Source of the DNA: Acidobacteriota bacterium
Lineage (GTDB): Bacteria; Acidobacteriota; Terriglobia; Bryobacterales; Bryobacteraceae
Length of the DNA stretch: 46,322 nucleotides
Assembly: GCA_016870995.1 (NCBI GenBank)
Contig: VFZU01000037.1
Coordinates: forward strand, 1-46,322
Reading direction: 5' to 3'
Shown here: positions 19,268 through 28,447 of the stretch, in pieces
Position numbering within the stretch: position 1 is the first letter of the stretch
Layout: every line of letters starts with the position of its first letter
The notes under the pieces: generated by a model
What the model saw: only the letters and a program-made list of their open reading frames with translations
Told to the model about the DNA's origin: nothing
Databases searched by the model: none
Made by a program: the position numbers and the translations under genes

Positions 19268-19281
19268 ACACTTGCAAGTGT
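19268..19281. promoter_or_regulatory. 14-bp perfect palindrome ACACTTGCAAGTGT
   Basis: A fully self-complementary 14-mer in the 173-base gap between the diiron gene and the tail-fibre-like gene, 104 bases before that gene's start. Another CAAGTG half-site lies 25 bases upstream (19250-19255). It is a plausible operator; no regulator can be named. Confidence 0.4.
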
Positions 19282-19384
19282 CAACAGCTGATTTCATGGG
19301 CAGAATTGGCGCATGTGATTCCTAACATGTTCTTCGAGTTGAGGTTACGTAATCGTGTGCCTCATGAGGAAGAAAGGATTCACC

Positions 19385-21148
19385 ATGAATTGGAAATGGA
19401 TTCCGAGCGCAACTTTGCGCTCTGCATGTTTGATGATCGCCACGCTTTTCGCCTTGAGCGAGACTGGCAAAACCCAACCCGTACTAACCCGAATTCAGGA
19501 TGTTGTCTACTTGGCTGATGGCAGCCGCTTCAATGGACTGGCATTTATCGATTGGAAGAGTTTTGAAACCCAAAATGGCGCTGTAGTTGGTCAGAACAGC
19601 AAGGTAGTGCGCATCGTCAATGGTGTGCTGCAAGTGCAGTTGGCACCCACGACGGATAAGAACAATACTTACTACTCGGTAAAATTCTCTAGCGGTGGCC
19701 GAGTACTTTTCACCGAGATTTGGGCCGTGTCCCCGAGCTCAACAACGTTGCGCTTACGCGACGTAAGAGCGGTTTTGCTGCCTGGCGGATTCGTTTCCGC
19801 ACCCAATGTTGTGGGTGGTGGGAACTCCGGCGGTGGTAATGGTGGCGGCAATGGGGGCGGTGGCGTGATTGGAGAAAACGGGACTGGCGCCTTTGTGGAT
19901 CTTGAAGCACCTACGGGATTGATCGATGGATCAAACCTTGTGTTCACGCTGTCTGCAACACCCAACCCGTCCTCGAGTCTGGAACTGTATCGCAACGGCA
20001 TCCGGCTAAGTCCAACGGTGGACTACACCTTGGCGGGCAACACCGTGACCTTCGTCAGCGGTGCGCAACCGCAAACCGGCGACATCGTTAGAGCAACCTA
20101 CCGGACAGGGATCTTTGGCACAGCTCCTCATAATCTGTTAAGCGAACTGCACACAGATACGATCGCGGAAAACGTTCAGCGCGGTGACTTGATTGTCGGC
20201 CAGGGAAGCCCGGTAAAGTGGATGCGGCTACCGATGGGCGCCGCCAACCGGTGCTTGACATCAAACGGACTGGATGCGGTTTGGAATACCTGCTTATTTA
20301 CAGGCTTTACCACCGGTGCCGTGCCTTTCGTCAATTCCAGTTCGATTCTGACGCAAGACGCAGCTTCATTCTTTTGGGACGCGGCAAACAAAAGGCTAGG
20401 CCTGGGGACCAACTCGCCCGCGGCGAATCTGACGATCCGGGCCGGCAGTTCTCAAGGCAGTGTGGATCTCACACGCTGGCAGAACTCCGCAGGCTCAACG
20501 CTGGCAAGTCTTAGCAGTGGCGGCACTCTGACTGTCCAAAAGATGAACGTCTCAAGCAATGCCCAAGTGGCGGCGCTGAATGATTCTGGATTCGGAGCGG
20601 ACCCTTCCGCCCCTGTGAGCGGAGATTTTTGGTTCAACAATTCGCAGCGAGCCCGCAAAACCTTCGAGGCCGGGCAGGTGCATCCTGTTCCGCAGGTGGT
20701 TTGTAGCGTGGGCGGCGGAACAACCAACTCCACCAGCAATGCAACTCTGGGCTCCTGCTCGATTCCAAGCTTCTACTTCGATTCGGGCGACCGCATCGAG
20801 ATGACGCTGAATCTGGAACACAGTGGCTCAGCTAGCGGTTTCACCGTCGAGATCTTCATAGGAGCATCGCAGGTATTCAGCCGGTCGTTCGCAGGGACCG
20901 ATACGCTCGCCTTTGTTCACTCCTCAGGTGGCTACTTCCCTACCGGCGTAGCGCTGGGCACTTTCAGCTTTGGCACCGCAGGTTCGAGTGCAGGCAGCCC
21001 CTTCACAGGTTTGTCGGCGAACGCGACTCTGGTTCCAACAACTGCTGCGCAAATCACGTTCCGGGCCCGGCTGAATTCAGCGAGTTCCGACACGGTGACG
21101 TTGCGGAACTTCTCGATGATTCGCTTCCCGGCGCAATTCAATCCCTAA
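19385..21148 (+). CDS. Secreted tail-fibre-like surface protein
   Basis: 587-aa exported protein. A signal peptide (about 1-31) is followed by a beta-rich region (40-140) and a Gly/Asn linker of G-G-G-N repeats (coding bases about 19810-19870). Next is a phage-tail-type module with L-V-F-T-L-S-A-T-P-N-P, L-Y-R-N-G-I-R-L and D-Y-T-L-A-G-N-T-V-T-F. A shaft-like region follows (R-L-G-L-G-T-N-S-P-A-A-N-L-T-I), then a C-terminal beta-sandwich-like domain. The R-L-G-[LI]-G-T-x-S-P-x repeats are typical of phage tail fibres and trimeric surface fibres. No phage genes lie nearby, so it is more likely a bacterial surface or adhesive fibre. AAAGGA 6 bases before ATG 19385 fixes the start. The specific family is not recognised. 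Confidence 0.75.
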   Translation: MNWKWIPSATLRSACLMIATLFALSETGKTQPVLTRIQDVVYLADGSRFNGLAFIDWKSFETQNGAVVGQNSKVVRIVNGVLQVQLAPTTDKNNTYYSVKFSSGGRVLFTEIWAVSPSSTTLRLRDVRAVLLPGGFVSAPNVVGGGNSGGGNGGGNGGGGVIGENGTGAFVDLEAPTGLIDGSNLVFTLSATPNPSSSLELYRNGIRLSPTVDYTLAGNTVTFVSGAQPQTGDIVRATYRTGIFGTAPHNLLSELHTDTIAENVQRGDLIVGQGSPVKWMRLPMGAANRCLTSNGLDAVWNTCLFTGFTTGAVPFVNSSSILTQDAASFFWDAANKRLGLGTNSPAANLTIRAGSSQGSVDLTRWQNSAGSTLASLSSGGTLTVQKMNVSSNAQVAALNDSGFGADPSAPVSGDFWFNNSQRARKTFEAGQVHPVPQVVCSVGGGTTNSTSNATLGSCSIPSFYFDSGDRIEMTLNLEHSGSASGFTVEIFIGASQVFSRSFAGTDTLAFVHSSGGYFPTGVALGTFSFGTAGSSAGSPFTGLSANATLVPTTAAQITFRARLNSASSDTVTLRNFSMIRFPAQFNP

Positions 21149-21196
21149 GCTCCCCAGAGAGGCAATCATAACCTCATCCCTTTCTTCCTCTCGGGG

Positions 21197-21246
21197 AAAA
21201 AAACGGGCGGAGGGCTCTTTGTGGTGCCCTCCGCCCGTGTTCTTTT
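21197..21246. terminator. Bidirectional hairpin terminator between convergent genes
   Basis: A perfect 13-bp GC-rich stem (21203-21215 with 21226-21238) encloses a 10-base loop. On the minus strand it is followed by seven T residues, which gives a strong terminator for the receptor gene ending at 21271. On the plus strand it is followed by GTTCTTTT, a weaker terminator for the tail-fibre-like gene ending at 21148. Confidence 0.9.
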
Positions 21247-21270
21247 GGAAGTTAGGAAAACGCTTCGACT

Positions 21271-24200
21271 TTAGAAGAAGAAGCGCAGACCACCCTGCAG
21301 CTGGCGAGGATTGCCAATCTGGTTATTCTGGCGGAAGTAGCTGCCGTCTGGATTGCGCAAGCGCATGAAGTCGGCAAGTGCAGGGGCCGTGGTTCCGTTC
21401 GCCTGGAAGCCCGCACCATAGTTGACGGTGGTGCCGGCAAACACGACGTTGTCCAAGTTGAGCATGTTGAAAGCTTCCACCGAGAATTGCACCTTGTAGC
21501 GCTCTTTGAACTGGAAGCTCTTGAGCAAACGCATGTCGGTGGTGCCAAATCCGCGATTGCGGAAGTAGTTGCGTAGGAATGGATCGCCAGGTCCGCGATA
21601 GGGACGATCATTGTTGTTCCCGTCGCGATTGAGATCCTGGCCTACGCGCGGATCAATCGGAAGACCCGAGCGATTGCGGACGATGCCCGAAATCTCAAAG
21701 CCCCAGGGCAACTGGTATACGGCGTTGCCGGTAAAGTTGTGACGGACATCGAGTTGGCTGTAGTGGTATTCCGGCTTCAGGTTGAAGCTGTCGACATGAA
21801 GGAAACCGCCGGCGTCACGCTCGCTGTCGTCATCAGAGAAGTTCTGGGCAATCGTGTAGAAGGCCTGGAACTGCAACTGCTTGGTGCGGTACTGCGCCTG
21901 AAGGGTGACAGCGCGGTACATGGAGCGGGCAGACGGCTCACGCACCGTGAGATTGGTGACCGTAGTCACAGGGCGCAGAACACCTCCACCAATCAGCCCA
22001 AAATCCGGACGGAGGCTCTGGTCGCCGCTGCGGAGCACGGGAGCCGGGACATTGTAGTTCCGGTTCCGATTCAGCCCCACCGTATTCACGTAGTTAAACT
22101 GAACGCCAGCGGTGAAGTTCTTGAACCACTCCGTCTCGGTACCGAAACCCATCTGGAAAGAACGGGGGTTGCGGAAGTTCGGTGCGGTCGTGGTGAAGCT
22201 GGCTCCGATGAACGGATCACGCGCCGTACCGCCGAGTGCGATCGCCGCAGCGCGCTGCACAGTTTCGAGCGGGATCACCGGCAATTGCCCCAACGGCGTG
22301 CGGTTCAAATCGACACCCGCTTCGAGGAAGCTCTGATAGACCGTCTTCACCGCGCCTGCACCGCCGACGGTGATGCCAACGTCGCCGGGAGGATTACGGA
22401 AGTTGTTCGTGGGGCCTGAGAAGGTCAACAAAGGGGTTGCGGCATAGAACACACCCGTATGACCACGAACCACAGTGCGGAATCGATCCGTGAATGGGGT
22501 GTAGGCAAATCCGAACCGGGGAGCCAACTGTTTCATCGTGTTATTGATGTTCCGAGGGCTGACGACGTTGCCGATCGGGAAACGGACGCCTTCCACACGA
22601 GCAATAGCGGCACTGTTGTTGGCTTCAACCGAGGGATTCAGTTGGCCTTCCCAGCGCAAGCCGAAATCAAGAGTCAACTTGTTGGTGGCGCGGTAGCTGT
22701 CCTGCACGAAAGCTGCGATTTGGGTGGCGTCGAATGCGGCAGCCAAGTTCCCGATCTGGCGGGTGTAGGCAACGTTCGGGTTATCGAAACGGTTGCCTCC
22801 GTTCGCACCGTTGCCGCCGGCGATGTCGAGAACCGTGGTGGGAGTGCCGTTAACGTTGAAGAGGCCGAACTGGTTAAAGCCGAACAACTGCGAGGTTGGC
22901 AGATAGCTGAAATCAAAGCCCATCTTGATGCTGTGCTTGCTGCGAAGGATAGTCATCGAATCTGTGATCTGCCAGCGCTTGTCTTCCTGCGTGGTGGGAA
23001 GGAAGCTCCGGGCACCGAACGAAGTGACGTTTTGCAGCGTGACACTGGGGCTGTTCGCGTTGGCGGTGCGGGGCCGCACTTCGTAGGAACCTGAAAACTT
23101 GAAGTCATTTACAATCGACGGCGAAATGATGTGAGTGTACTGCATCGTCCCGTTGTGGATACGATCGAGCTCATTGCCTTCCTGCTCAATGGAGATGTTG
23201 GTGATCGGATTTACCGCTCCGCCCACAGTAATTGCGTTCTGCTCCACCGAGTCACTGAAGTTGTAGCGGAACGTCAGGCGGTGTCCGCCGTTAAACGCAT
23301 AGTCCACCTTCGAAGTCATTGCGGTGGCGCGATTGGTTTGCAGGAATGGCTTTTCAAAACTGCGGACTAGCGTGATCGCCTCGGTGTTGCGCGGAGTCAC
23401 GGCCAGGCCAGTGATCGAGGGAATCACGACTTGGCGTGGGGTCTCGGAAATTTGGTTTTCAGCTGCCAAGAACCAGAACAGTTTGTTCTTGCGAACTGGG
23501 CCACCGATGCCTCCACCAAACTGCTGCAAGGTTTCCGAGGGCTTCACACGCACGACAGGATTGAATCCGCTCAACGCGCGATGGCGGATCTGATAAAAAC
23601 CTTCGCCGTGAATGTCATTCGTGCCGGACTTGGTGATCGTGTTCATCACGCCACCCGTCGAGCGGCCATACTCGGCTGAGTAGCCGGTGGCGAGCACCTG
23701 GAATTCGGCGATGGCGCTCTGCGGAACGGTAATGATGCTCGTCGAACGCTCTCCGCCACGGATGCCGCCAAAGAACGGCTGATTGTAGTCCGCGCCATCG
23801 AGCATGATGTTGGAATTGATTCCGCGCTGACCGGCAAACGAAATTTGATTGCGGCTGGCGCTTTCGACAACTGCGGTCGGAGTGAGCAACACAAAATCCT
23901 GGAAGCGACGGCCGTTGATCGGCAGATTCGTGATTGCGATGCTGTTGACCAACGAGCTGGCAACCGGAACCGCGTCCTGGAGCAGCGTCTCGCCAACGTC
24001 GACAGTTGTCGAAGTGGACTGAACGCTCATCTTCACATCGACAGTAATCGTCGAACCGACGTTCAAAACCAAGCCACTGATTTTGTTTTCGGCAAAGCCA
24101 GGAGCATTGGCGGTCAATTCATAGGTACCCGGATCTAACAAAACGGCACGGTAGCCGCCGGTGCTCGCTGTGACGAGTTCACGGATTGTGCCGGTATTCG

Positions 24201-24351
24201 TATTTTTGATGGAGAGTTTCGCGCCGGCGATAACGGCCGCATTAGGATCCGTTACCGTACCAACGATCTGGCCCTTGTTAGCGTCAGCCTGCCCAAACAA
24301 CAGCGGCAGCGTACACACCAATAGCAATGCAAGTCGATTTGTGTTTTTCAT
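21271..24351 (-). CDS. Oar-like TonB-dependent outer-membrane receptor with carboxypeptidase-regulatory domain
   Basis: Outer-membrane receptor of 1026 aa. After a signal peptide (about 1-25) comes a carboxypeptidase-regulatory-like beta-sandwich (about 27-110; G-Q-I-V-G-T-V-T-D-P-N-A-A-V-I-x-G-A). A plug domain follows (L-P-I-N-G-R-R-F-Q-D-F, then S-A-E-Y-G-R-S-T-G-G-V-M-N), then a long beta-barrel ending in aromatic residues (L-R-F-F-F). Acidobacteria carry many such proteins, thought to import large substrates such as glycans or peptides; the substrate here cannot be read. The TonB/ExbBD module at 4898-7464 is a plausible energy source. I start at ATG 24351 (M-K-N-T-N-R-L); an upstream in-frame start at 24372 adds seven residues. 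No strong ribosome-binding site is visible. The 138-base gap to the divergent reductase gene has no clear promoter. Confidence 0.93.
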   Translation of the reverse strand: MKNTNRLALLLVCTLPLLFGQADANKGQIVGTVTDPNAAVIAGAKLSIKNTNTGTIRELVTASTGGYRAVLLDPGTYELTANAPGFAENKISGLVLNVGSTITVDVKMSVQSTSTTVDVGETLLQDAVPVASSLVNSIAITNLPINGRRFQDFVLLTPTAVVESASRNQISFAGQRGINSNIMLDGADYNQPFFGGIRGGERSTSIITVPQSAIAEFQVLATGYSAEYGRSTGGVMNTITKSGTNDIHGEGFYQIRHRALSGFNPVVRVKPSETLQQFGGGIGGPVRKNKLFWFLAAENQISETPRQVVIPSITGLAVTPRNTEAITLVRSFEKPFLQTNRATAMTSKVDYAFNGGHRLTFRYNFSDSVEQNAITVGGAVNPITNISIEQEGNELDRIHNGTMQYTHIISPSIVNDFKFSGSYEVRPRTANANSPSVTLQNVTSFGARSFLPTTQEDKRWQITDSMTILRSKHSIKMGFDFSYLPTSQLFGFNQFGLFNVNGTPTTVLDIAGGNGANGGNRFDNPNVAYTRQIGNLAAAFDATQIAAFVQDSYRATNKLTLDFGLRWEGQLNPSVEANNSAAIARVEGVRFPIGNVVSPRNINNTMKQLAPRFGFAYTPFTDRFRTVVRGHTGVFYAATPLLTFSGPTNNFRNPPGDVGITVGGAGAVKTVYQSFLEAGVDLNRTPLGQLPVIPLETVQRAAAIALGGTARDPFIGASFTTTAPNFRNPRSFQMGFGTETEWFKNFTAGVQFNYVNTVGLNRNRNYNVPAPVLRSGDQSLRPDFGLIGGGVLRPVTTVTNLTVREPSARSMYRAVTLQAQYRTKQLQFQAFYTIAQNFSDDDSERDAGGFLHVDSFNLKPEYHYSQLDVRHNFTGNAVYQLPWGFEISGIVRNRSGLPIDPRVGQDLNRDGNNNDRPYRGPGDPFLRNYFRNRGFGTTDMRLLKSFQFKERYKVQFSVEAFNMLNLDNVVFAGTTVNYGAGFQANGTTAPALADFMRLRNPDGSYFRQNNQIGNPRQLQGGLRFFF

Positions 24352-24489
24352 AGAAAGAGAGATGTAGCCCAAAGAATTCCTGACGGGGGATACTTTAGGT
24401 TAGCCCAGCGGAATGAAAATTGCATTAATAGATTCGAACCGTCGACATCACCTGGGCAATCAGAGTAATCTTGATAGAGAATTATATAT

Positions 24490-26238
24490 ATGCAGACGCA
24501 GCACTCCGTTGAGGCCCAGTTTGATCAGACCGTCCACGAGGACATCAGTCTTTTTCGCTCCCAGGTAAACGACTTCCTCTCCGGCAAGCTCACAGACGAT
24601 GAGTTCCGGGCTTTTCGCTTGAGGCGCGGGATTTACGGCCAACGCCAAGCCAATGTACAGATGATCCGAACCAAGGTACCCGGCGGGCTGGCGACAGCGG
24701 ACCAAATGGAAATGATGGCCGATATCGCCGACAAGTACGCCGCCGGCAAAGGTCACCTGACCACCCGGCAGAACATGCAGTTTCATTTCATCCCGCTGCC
24801 CGTAGTGCCCGACCTGCTGGAGGATTTGGCGAAAGTTCGGCTCACAACGCGCGAAGCCTGCTACAACACGGTGCGAAACGTGACGGGCTGCCCACTGGCG
24901 GGAGTTTGCCCTGACGAAATCTTCGATATTTCTCCCTACGTTCGGCAAGCTTCCTATGCGTTTCTGCACAAGGAATTGACCGACAACTTGCCCCGCAAGT
25001 TCAAGATCAGCTTCTCCGGCTGCAAGGACGATTGCATGGCGGGTGGAATTCACGATCTTGGATTTACGGCGCGAATCCAGGATGGCCAGCGCGGCTTTCG
25101 TGTAGTGGCCGGCGGCGGCCTGGGGCCATTGCCGAGCGAGGCTCAAGTGCTAGACGAGTTCCTGCCCGTGGAACGGTTGGTCAACCGCTGCGAAGCCGTC
25201 ATTCGCGTATTCGGCAAGTATGGCAATCGCAAGAACAAGCACAAAGCGCGGCTGAAGTTTATTATTCGCGAGCGCTCCTGGGACTGGTTCAAAGAACAGG
25301 TTGAGTTCGAATACTCCGATATTCTTGCAAACGGCGGTATCGAGGCACCTCAGGAAGTACCCGAGGGCTTTGGCGCATATTCCTCGCAACCGCGGGCATT
25401 GGGCCGTGACCCTTTATTGAATGTTCTGCCGGAGCTCCCAGCCGATTACGAAAACTGGCTCCGAACCAATGTGCGCCCGCAACGCCAGGCTGGGAATGTC
25501 ATGCTCACAGTCAAAGTGCCTCAGGGCAACATGACTTCGCAACAGATGCGAGCCGTCGCGCAAATTGCCCGCTCGGCGGCTGATGGCCTGATTCGCATCA
25601 CAATCGATCAGAACTTATCGATCGCCTGGGTTCAGCAGAACCGGCTTCGTGAGATCTATGCCATTCTCCAGCAGGCGAAGCTGGCGGAAGCAGGCGCAGA
25701 CGAAATCGACGATATCGTCACCTGCCCTGGTGCCTGGAGTTGCAACCTGGGGATCACCAAGACCATGAGCCTTGGCGAAGCTTTGCGCCACACGGTGGCC
25801 AATCATCCCGACACGGAAGTTCGCAAGCTCCACATCAAGGCGAGCGGCTGCCCGAATTCTTGCGGCCAGCATTGGCTCGGGGACTTCGGATTCTTTGGCA
25901 ATGTCCGCAAGATGAATGGCAAGGAAGTGCCGTACTATCAGATGCTACTGGGCGGAGGGAAAGACCGGGAAGGCATGCTCAAGTACGGCTTCACAATTCA
26001 GAGCATTCCAGCCAAGGCTGCTCCGATCGCGGTGCAGCGAGTGATCGAGCACTTCATCGCGAATCGGGAACCGAACGAGATGTTCAGAGAATATGTTCTG
26101 CGCTTCAAGGTTGAAACGTTCCGTACCCTCACGGCCGATCTTGCCAAGCCGGCAGAGCTGGATCCCGATTATTACCAGGATTGGGGCGACGACGAACAAT
26201 TCAGCCTGCAGCTCGGCCGCGCCGAGTGCGCAGCCTAA
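24490..26238 (+). CDS. Siroheme/[4Fe-4S] nitrite or sulfite reductase
   Basis: 582-aa assimilatory-type reductase catalysing a six-electron reduction of nitrite to ammonia or sulfite to sulfide. It has two ferredoxin-like half-domains and two siroheme-binding repeats. The iron-sulfur ligands are C412 and C418 (C-P-G-A-W-S-C) and C454 and C458 (C-P-N-S-C), the canonical C-x5-C...C-x3-C set. N-terminal half motifs such as H-L-T-T-R-Q-N-M-Q-F-H and T-G-C-P-L-A-G-V are present. Nitrite and sulfite reductases of this class are hard to separate by eye. The nearby SUMT-HemD fusion would supply siroheme. The ATG follows a TATATAT run with no clear ribosome-binding site. The stop codon overlaps the convergent AAA+ gene by four bases. 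Confidence 0.94.
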   Translation: MQTQHSVEAQFDQTVHEDISLFRSQVNDFLSGKLTDDEFRAFRLRRGIYGQRQANVQMIRTKVPGGLATADQMEMMADIADKYAAGKGHLTTRQNMQFHFIPLPVVPDLLEDLAKVRLTTREACYNTVRNVTGCPLAGVCPDEIFDISPYVRQASYAFLHKELTDNLPRKFKISFSGCKDDCMAGGIHDLGFTARIQDGQRGFRVVAGGGLGPLPSEAQVLDEFLPVERLVNRCEAVIRVFGKYGNRKNKHKARLKFIIRERSWDWFKEQVEFEYSDILANGGIEAPQEVPEGFGAYSSQPRALGRDPLLNVLPELPADYENWLRTNVRPQRQAGNVMLTVKVPQGNMTSQQMRAVAQIARSAADGLIRITIDQNLSIAWVQQNRLREIYAILQQAKLAEAGADEIDDIVTCPGAWSCNLGITKTMSLGEALRHTVANHPDTEVRKLHIKASGCPNSCGQHWLGDFGFFGNVRKMNGKEVPYYQMLLGGGKDREGMLKYGFTIQSIPAKAAPIAVQRVIEHFIANREPNEMFREYVLRFKVETFRTLTADLAKPAELDPDYYQDWGDDEQFSLQLGRAECAA

Positions 26239-27416
26239 ATCTTGCCCTTTAGTTTCTGCAAGGACGTGGCGGCATTCGTTTTGGGTTGATCACTTGCGAC
26301 TGCCGCTGCGAGTGCTCCAAGTTGCACCGGTACGCTGGTATCGATCATTTCGAACATGGTCCCGATAGGCAGCCCTTCAGCCTCTTTGGTAAAAGTGAGT
26401 TCGCGCTCGACAGGATCGTACTCGATCCTTAAGCAGTCCCCACCCTCCACTTGTTCTGTTGCCAGCAGATTCGATAGCGGTTGAACCAAGAGTCGCTCCA
26501 TGCTTCGCTTCAGATGGCGGGCACCGTAGCGGGGATCCACGCCTTGCTCAAGCAAAAAGCCTTTAGCCTCGTCTGAGACGGCGAAAACGAACTTCTTCTG
26601 ATTGGCTCCTGCCAGAAGCCTCTGCTGGAAAATAGCCAGCTCAATATCCAGAATCCGGCGAAGATCTTTGTCCGCCAGGCTCTTGAAAACGACAATCTTG
26701 TCGAGCCGGTTCATGAATTCTGGCGTAAACTTCTTGCGCGCGGCCTCGACACCGGTCTTGGACTGCTTCTCGCTCCGTTTTTGCTCCTCTTCGGCAGCAA
26801 GCACTTCCTGATTCAGCGCCCGGGCAAATCCCATTTTGGGATTGCCGATTTGGCTCATCTCGGCCGCCCCCAGATTGCTGGTCATGAAAATCATCGCCCG
26901 CGAGAAGTCGACCTTGCGGTTGTCCCCCAAGGTCAAAACACCCTTATCCAAAATGCCGAGCAGCAAATTCCACAATGCGTCGCTGGCCTTTTCGATCTCA
27001 TCAAAAAGTACAAAGCTCAGCTTGATGTCGTCATTCCAGTACTGATTCAGCATCTCCTGGCTGAGCAGCGGATGGGTTTCACGATGCCCAAGGTATCCGG
27101 GAGGGCTCCCGATCAGTTTTGCGATTTCGTGGCTGTGCTGAAATTCAGCGCAATCGATCTTGATCACTGGGCTGGGACGCCGAAGCAGACATTCTGCCGC
27201 AGCTTCAACCAAGCGGGTCTTGCCGGTTCCCGTGGGCCCCAGAAACAAGAAGCTGCCAATCGGCCGCCCGGGTGAACTCAGGCCAGTAGTGTACATCTGG
27301 AACATGTTCACGATCTGTCCGATCGCGTCATCCTGACCCGCGATCAACTGCCGCAGGCGGTATTCCAGGTACGAGGCGTCTTTGCCGGTTTTTTTCGGAT
27401 CCAAAGTCGTCCGCAT
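26235..27416 (-). CDS. Single-ring ClpA/B D2-type AAA+ ATPase
   Basis: 393-aa AAA+ ATPase matching only the second (D2) ring and small domain of ClpA/ClpB/ClpC proteins. It has no Clp N-domain, D1 ring or middle coiled coil. Walker A G-P-T-G-T-G-K-T lies at 60-67, the aromatic pore loop G-S-P-P-G-Y-L-G at 103-110, Walker B V-L-F-D-E-I-E-K at 136-143 and sensor-1 N at 181. F-T-P-E-F-M-N-R-L-D and the sensor-2 Y-G-A-R-H-L-K-R segments follow. M-G-F (195-197) sits where ClpA/ClpC carry their ClpP-binding loop. I start at ATG 27416 (M-R-T-T-L-D-P); an upstream start at 27545 would add 43 atypical residues. It is divergent from hemX and convergent with the reductase. The substrate is unknown. Confidence 0.85.
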   Translation of the reverse strand: MRTTLDPKKTGKDASYLEYRLRQLIAGQDDAIGQIVNMFQMYTTGLSSPGRPIGSFLFLGPTGTGKTRLVEAAAECLLRRPSPVIKIDCAEFQHSHEIAKLIGSPPGYLGHRETHPLLSQEMLNQYWNDDIKLSFVLFDEIEKASDALWNLLLGILDKGVLTLGDNRKVDFSRAMIFMTSNLGAAEMSQIGNPKMGFARALNQEVLAAEEEQKRSEKQSKTGVEAARKKFTPEFMNRLDKIVVFKSLADKDLRRILDIELAIFQQRLLAGANQKKFVFAVSDEAKGFLLEQGVDPRYGARHLKRSMERLLVQPLSNLLATEQVEGGDCLRIEYDPVERELTFTKEAEGLPIGTMFEMIDTSVPVQLGALAAAVASDQPKTNAATSLQKLKGKI

Positions 27417-27616
27417 TTTTTTGGGTTCCGTGCTCAAACCTAGAATCCTTCGGCCATAGTTCAGTGGATGCAAAGTCACACCATCCGTGCTTGCACTTTC
27501 GCTGCCATTTTCCGTTAGCCATCCTGATGCTGGCTTCAAGAGCAATTCTTAGTTCCTCCTTCCTTATTCGGCCTCATGGCAGGAATCTTTAGGACAACGA
27601 CCTTATACTGGAAGTA

Positions 27617-28447
27617 ATGTCGGATATGAGCCTGTTTTGGCTGCGAATCGCCGCGATTTTCTATGCCGCCGGCCTGTTCCGCACCCTTTGGCTTTTTCTT
27701 AAACAGCGTCACGCCGAACCTCCGGTGGCTCCAGGTCTGCCGGTTTTGGGGAGCTTCGCCGTTGGCTCGGTACTGCACGCCGTTTCCATCGTGGAACGCA
27801 GCGTTTCAGTTGGACACCTTCCGGTAGACAATTTGTTCGAATCGCTGAGTGTGTTTGCTTTCGTCCTCGGCCTATTCTGCCTTGCTGTCCATTGGCGCTA
27901 TAGCTTCTCATCTTTAGGCATATTACTTTTCCCAATCGTTAGCTTGATGACCTGGATTGCCTCAACAGAAAGTCCTCTAGCGGCCTGGGCTAACCCCAGA
28001 CTCAGAGATGCCTGGCTGATCGTCCATGTCACGCTGATCCTTTGCGGCATCGCCAGCGTCTGCCTCACGGCTGGTGCTTCTATCTTCTACCTGGTCCAGG
28101 AACGGAAGCTGAAGCGAAAAGACCTGGAGGGGGCTTCGCGATTGCCTGCGTTGGGCACCCTCGACACCATGATTAATCGCGCGATGGGGCTTGGGTTCGT
28201 CTTCACAACGATGGGGGTCTTGGCCGGGACAACCTGGGCGTACGTGGAAAGCGGAACCAGGTGGCTTGGAAATGCGAATGTGCAATTGGCGTTGTTCACC
28301 TGGCTCTTCTATCTGACGATGATCTTTCTTCGCGCCACGCAGGGTTGGCGCGGACGCAAGAGCGCGTTCATGGCGCTCGGCCTTCTCGGCTTTTCTGCCC
28401 TTACCTGGGCAACACACGTTGGATTAAGGACGACCCTCGAGCGATGA
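27617..28447 (+). CDS. hemX: HemX/CcsA-like cytochrome c assembly membrane protein
   Basis: 276-aa integral membrane protein with about eight helices, similar to HemX and to the CcmC/CcsA cytochrome c assembly family. It has histidines in S-V-L-H-A-V-S and in the W-L-I-V-H-V-T-L-I-L-C-G segment, typical haem-contacting positions, and a W-A-x-x-x-x-G-T-x-W-A-Y-V-like tract near the end. In Bacillus, hemX lies beside hemA and its product limits HemA abundance. The same adjacency here supports HemX rather than a dedicated cytochrome maturation gene. It overlaps hemA by four bases (ATGA). The start is ATG 27617 or 27626. Confidence 0.85.
   Translation: MSDMSLFWLRIAAIFYAAGLFRTLWLFLKQRHAEPPVAPGLPVLGSFAVGSVLHAVSIVERSVSVGHLPVDNLFESLSVFAFVLGLFCLAVHWRYSFSSLGILLFPIVSLMTWIASTESPLAAWANPRLRDAWLIVHVTLILCGIASVCLTAGASIFYLVQERKLKRKDLEGASRLPALGTLDTMINRAMGLGFVFTTMGVLAGTTWAYVESGTRWLGNANVQLALFTWLFYLTMIFLRATQGWRGRKSAFMALGLLGFSALTWATHVGLRTTLER

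Noticed and set aside
24425-24445. TTCGAACC resembling a tRNA T-loop in the gap before the reductase gene
   Set aside because: The flanking bases do not form a T-arm or acceptor stem on either strand, and no anticodon arm is present.
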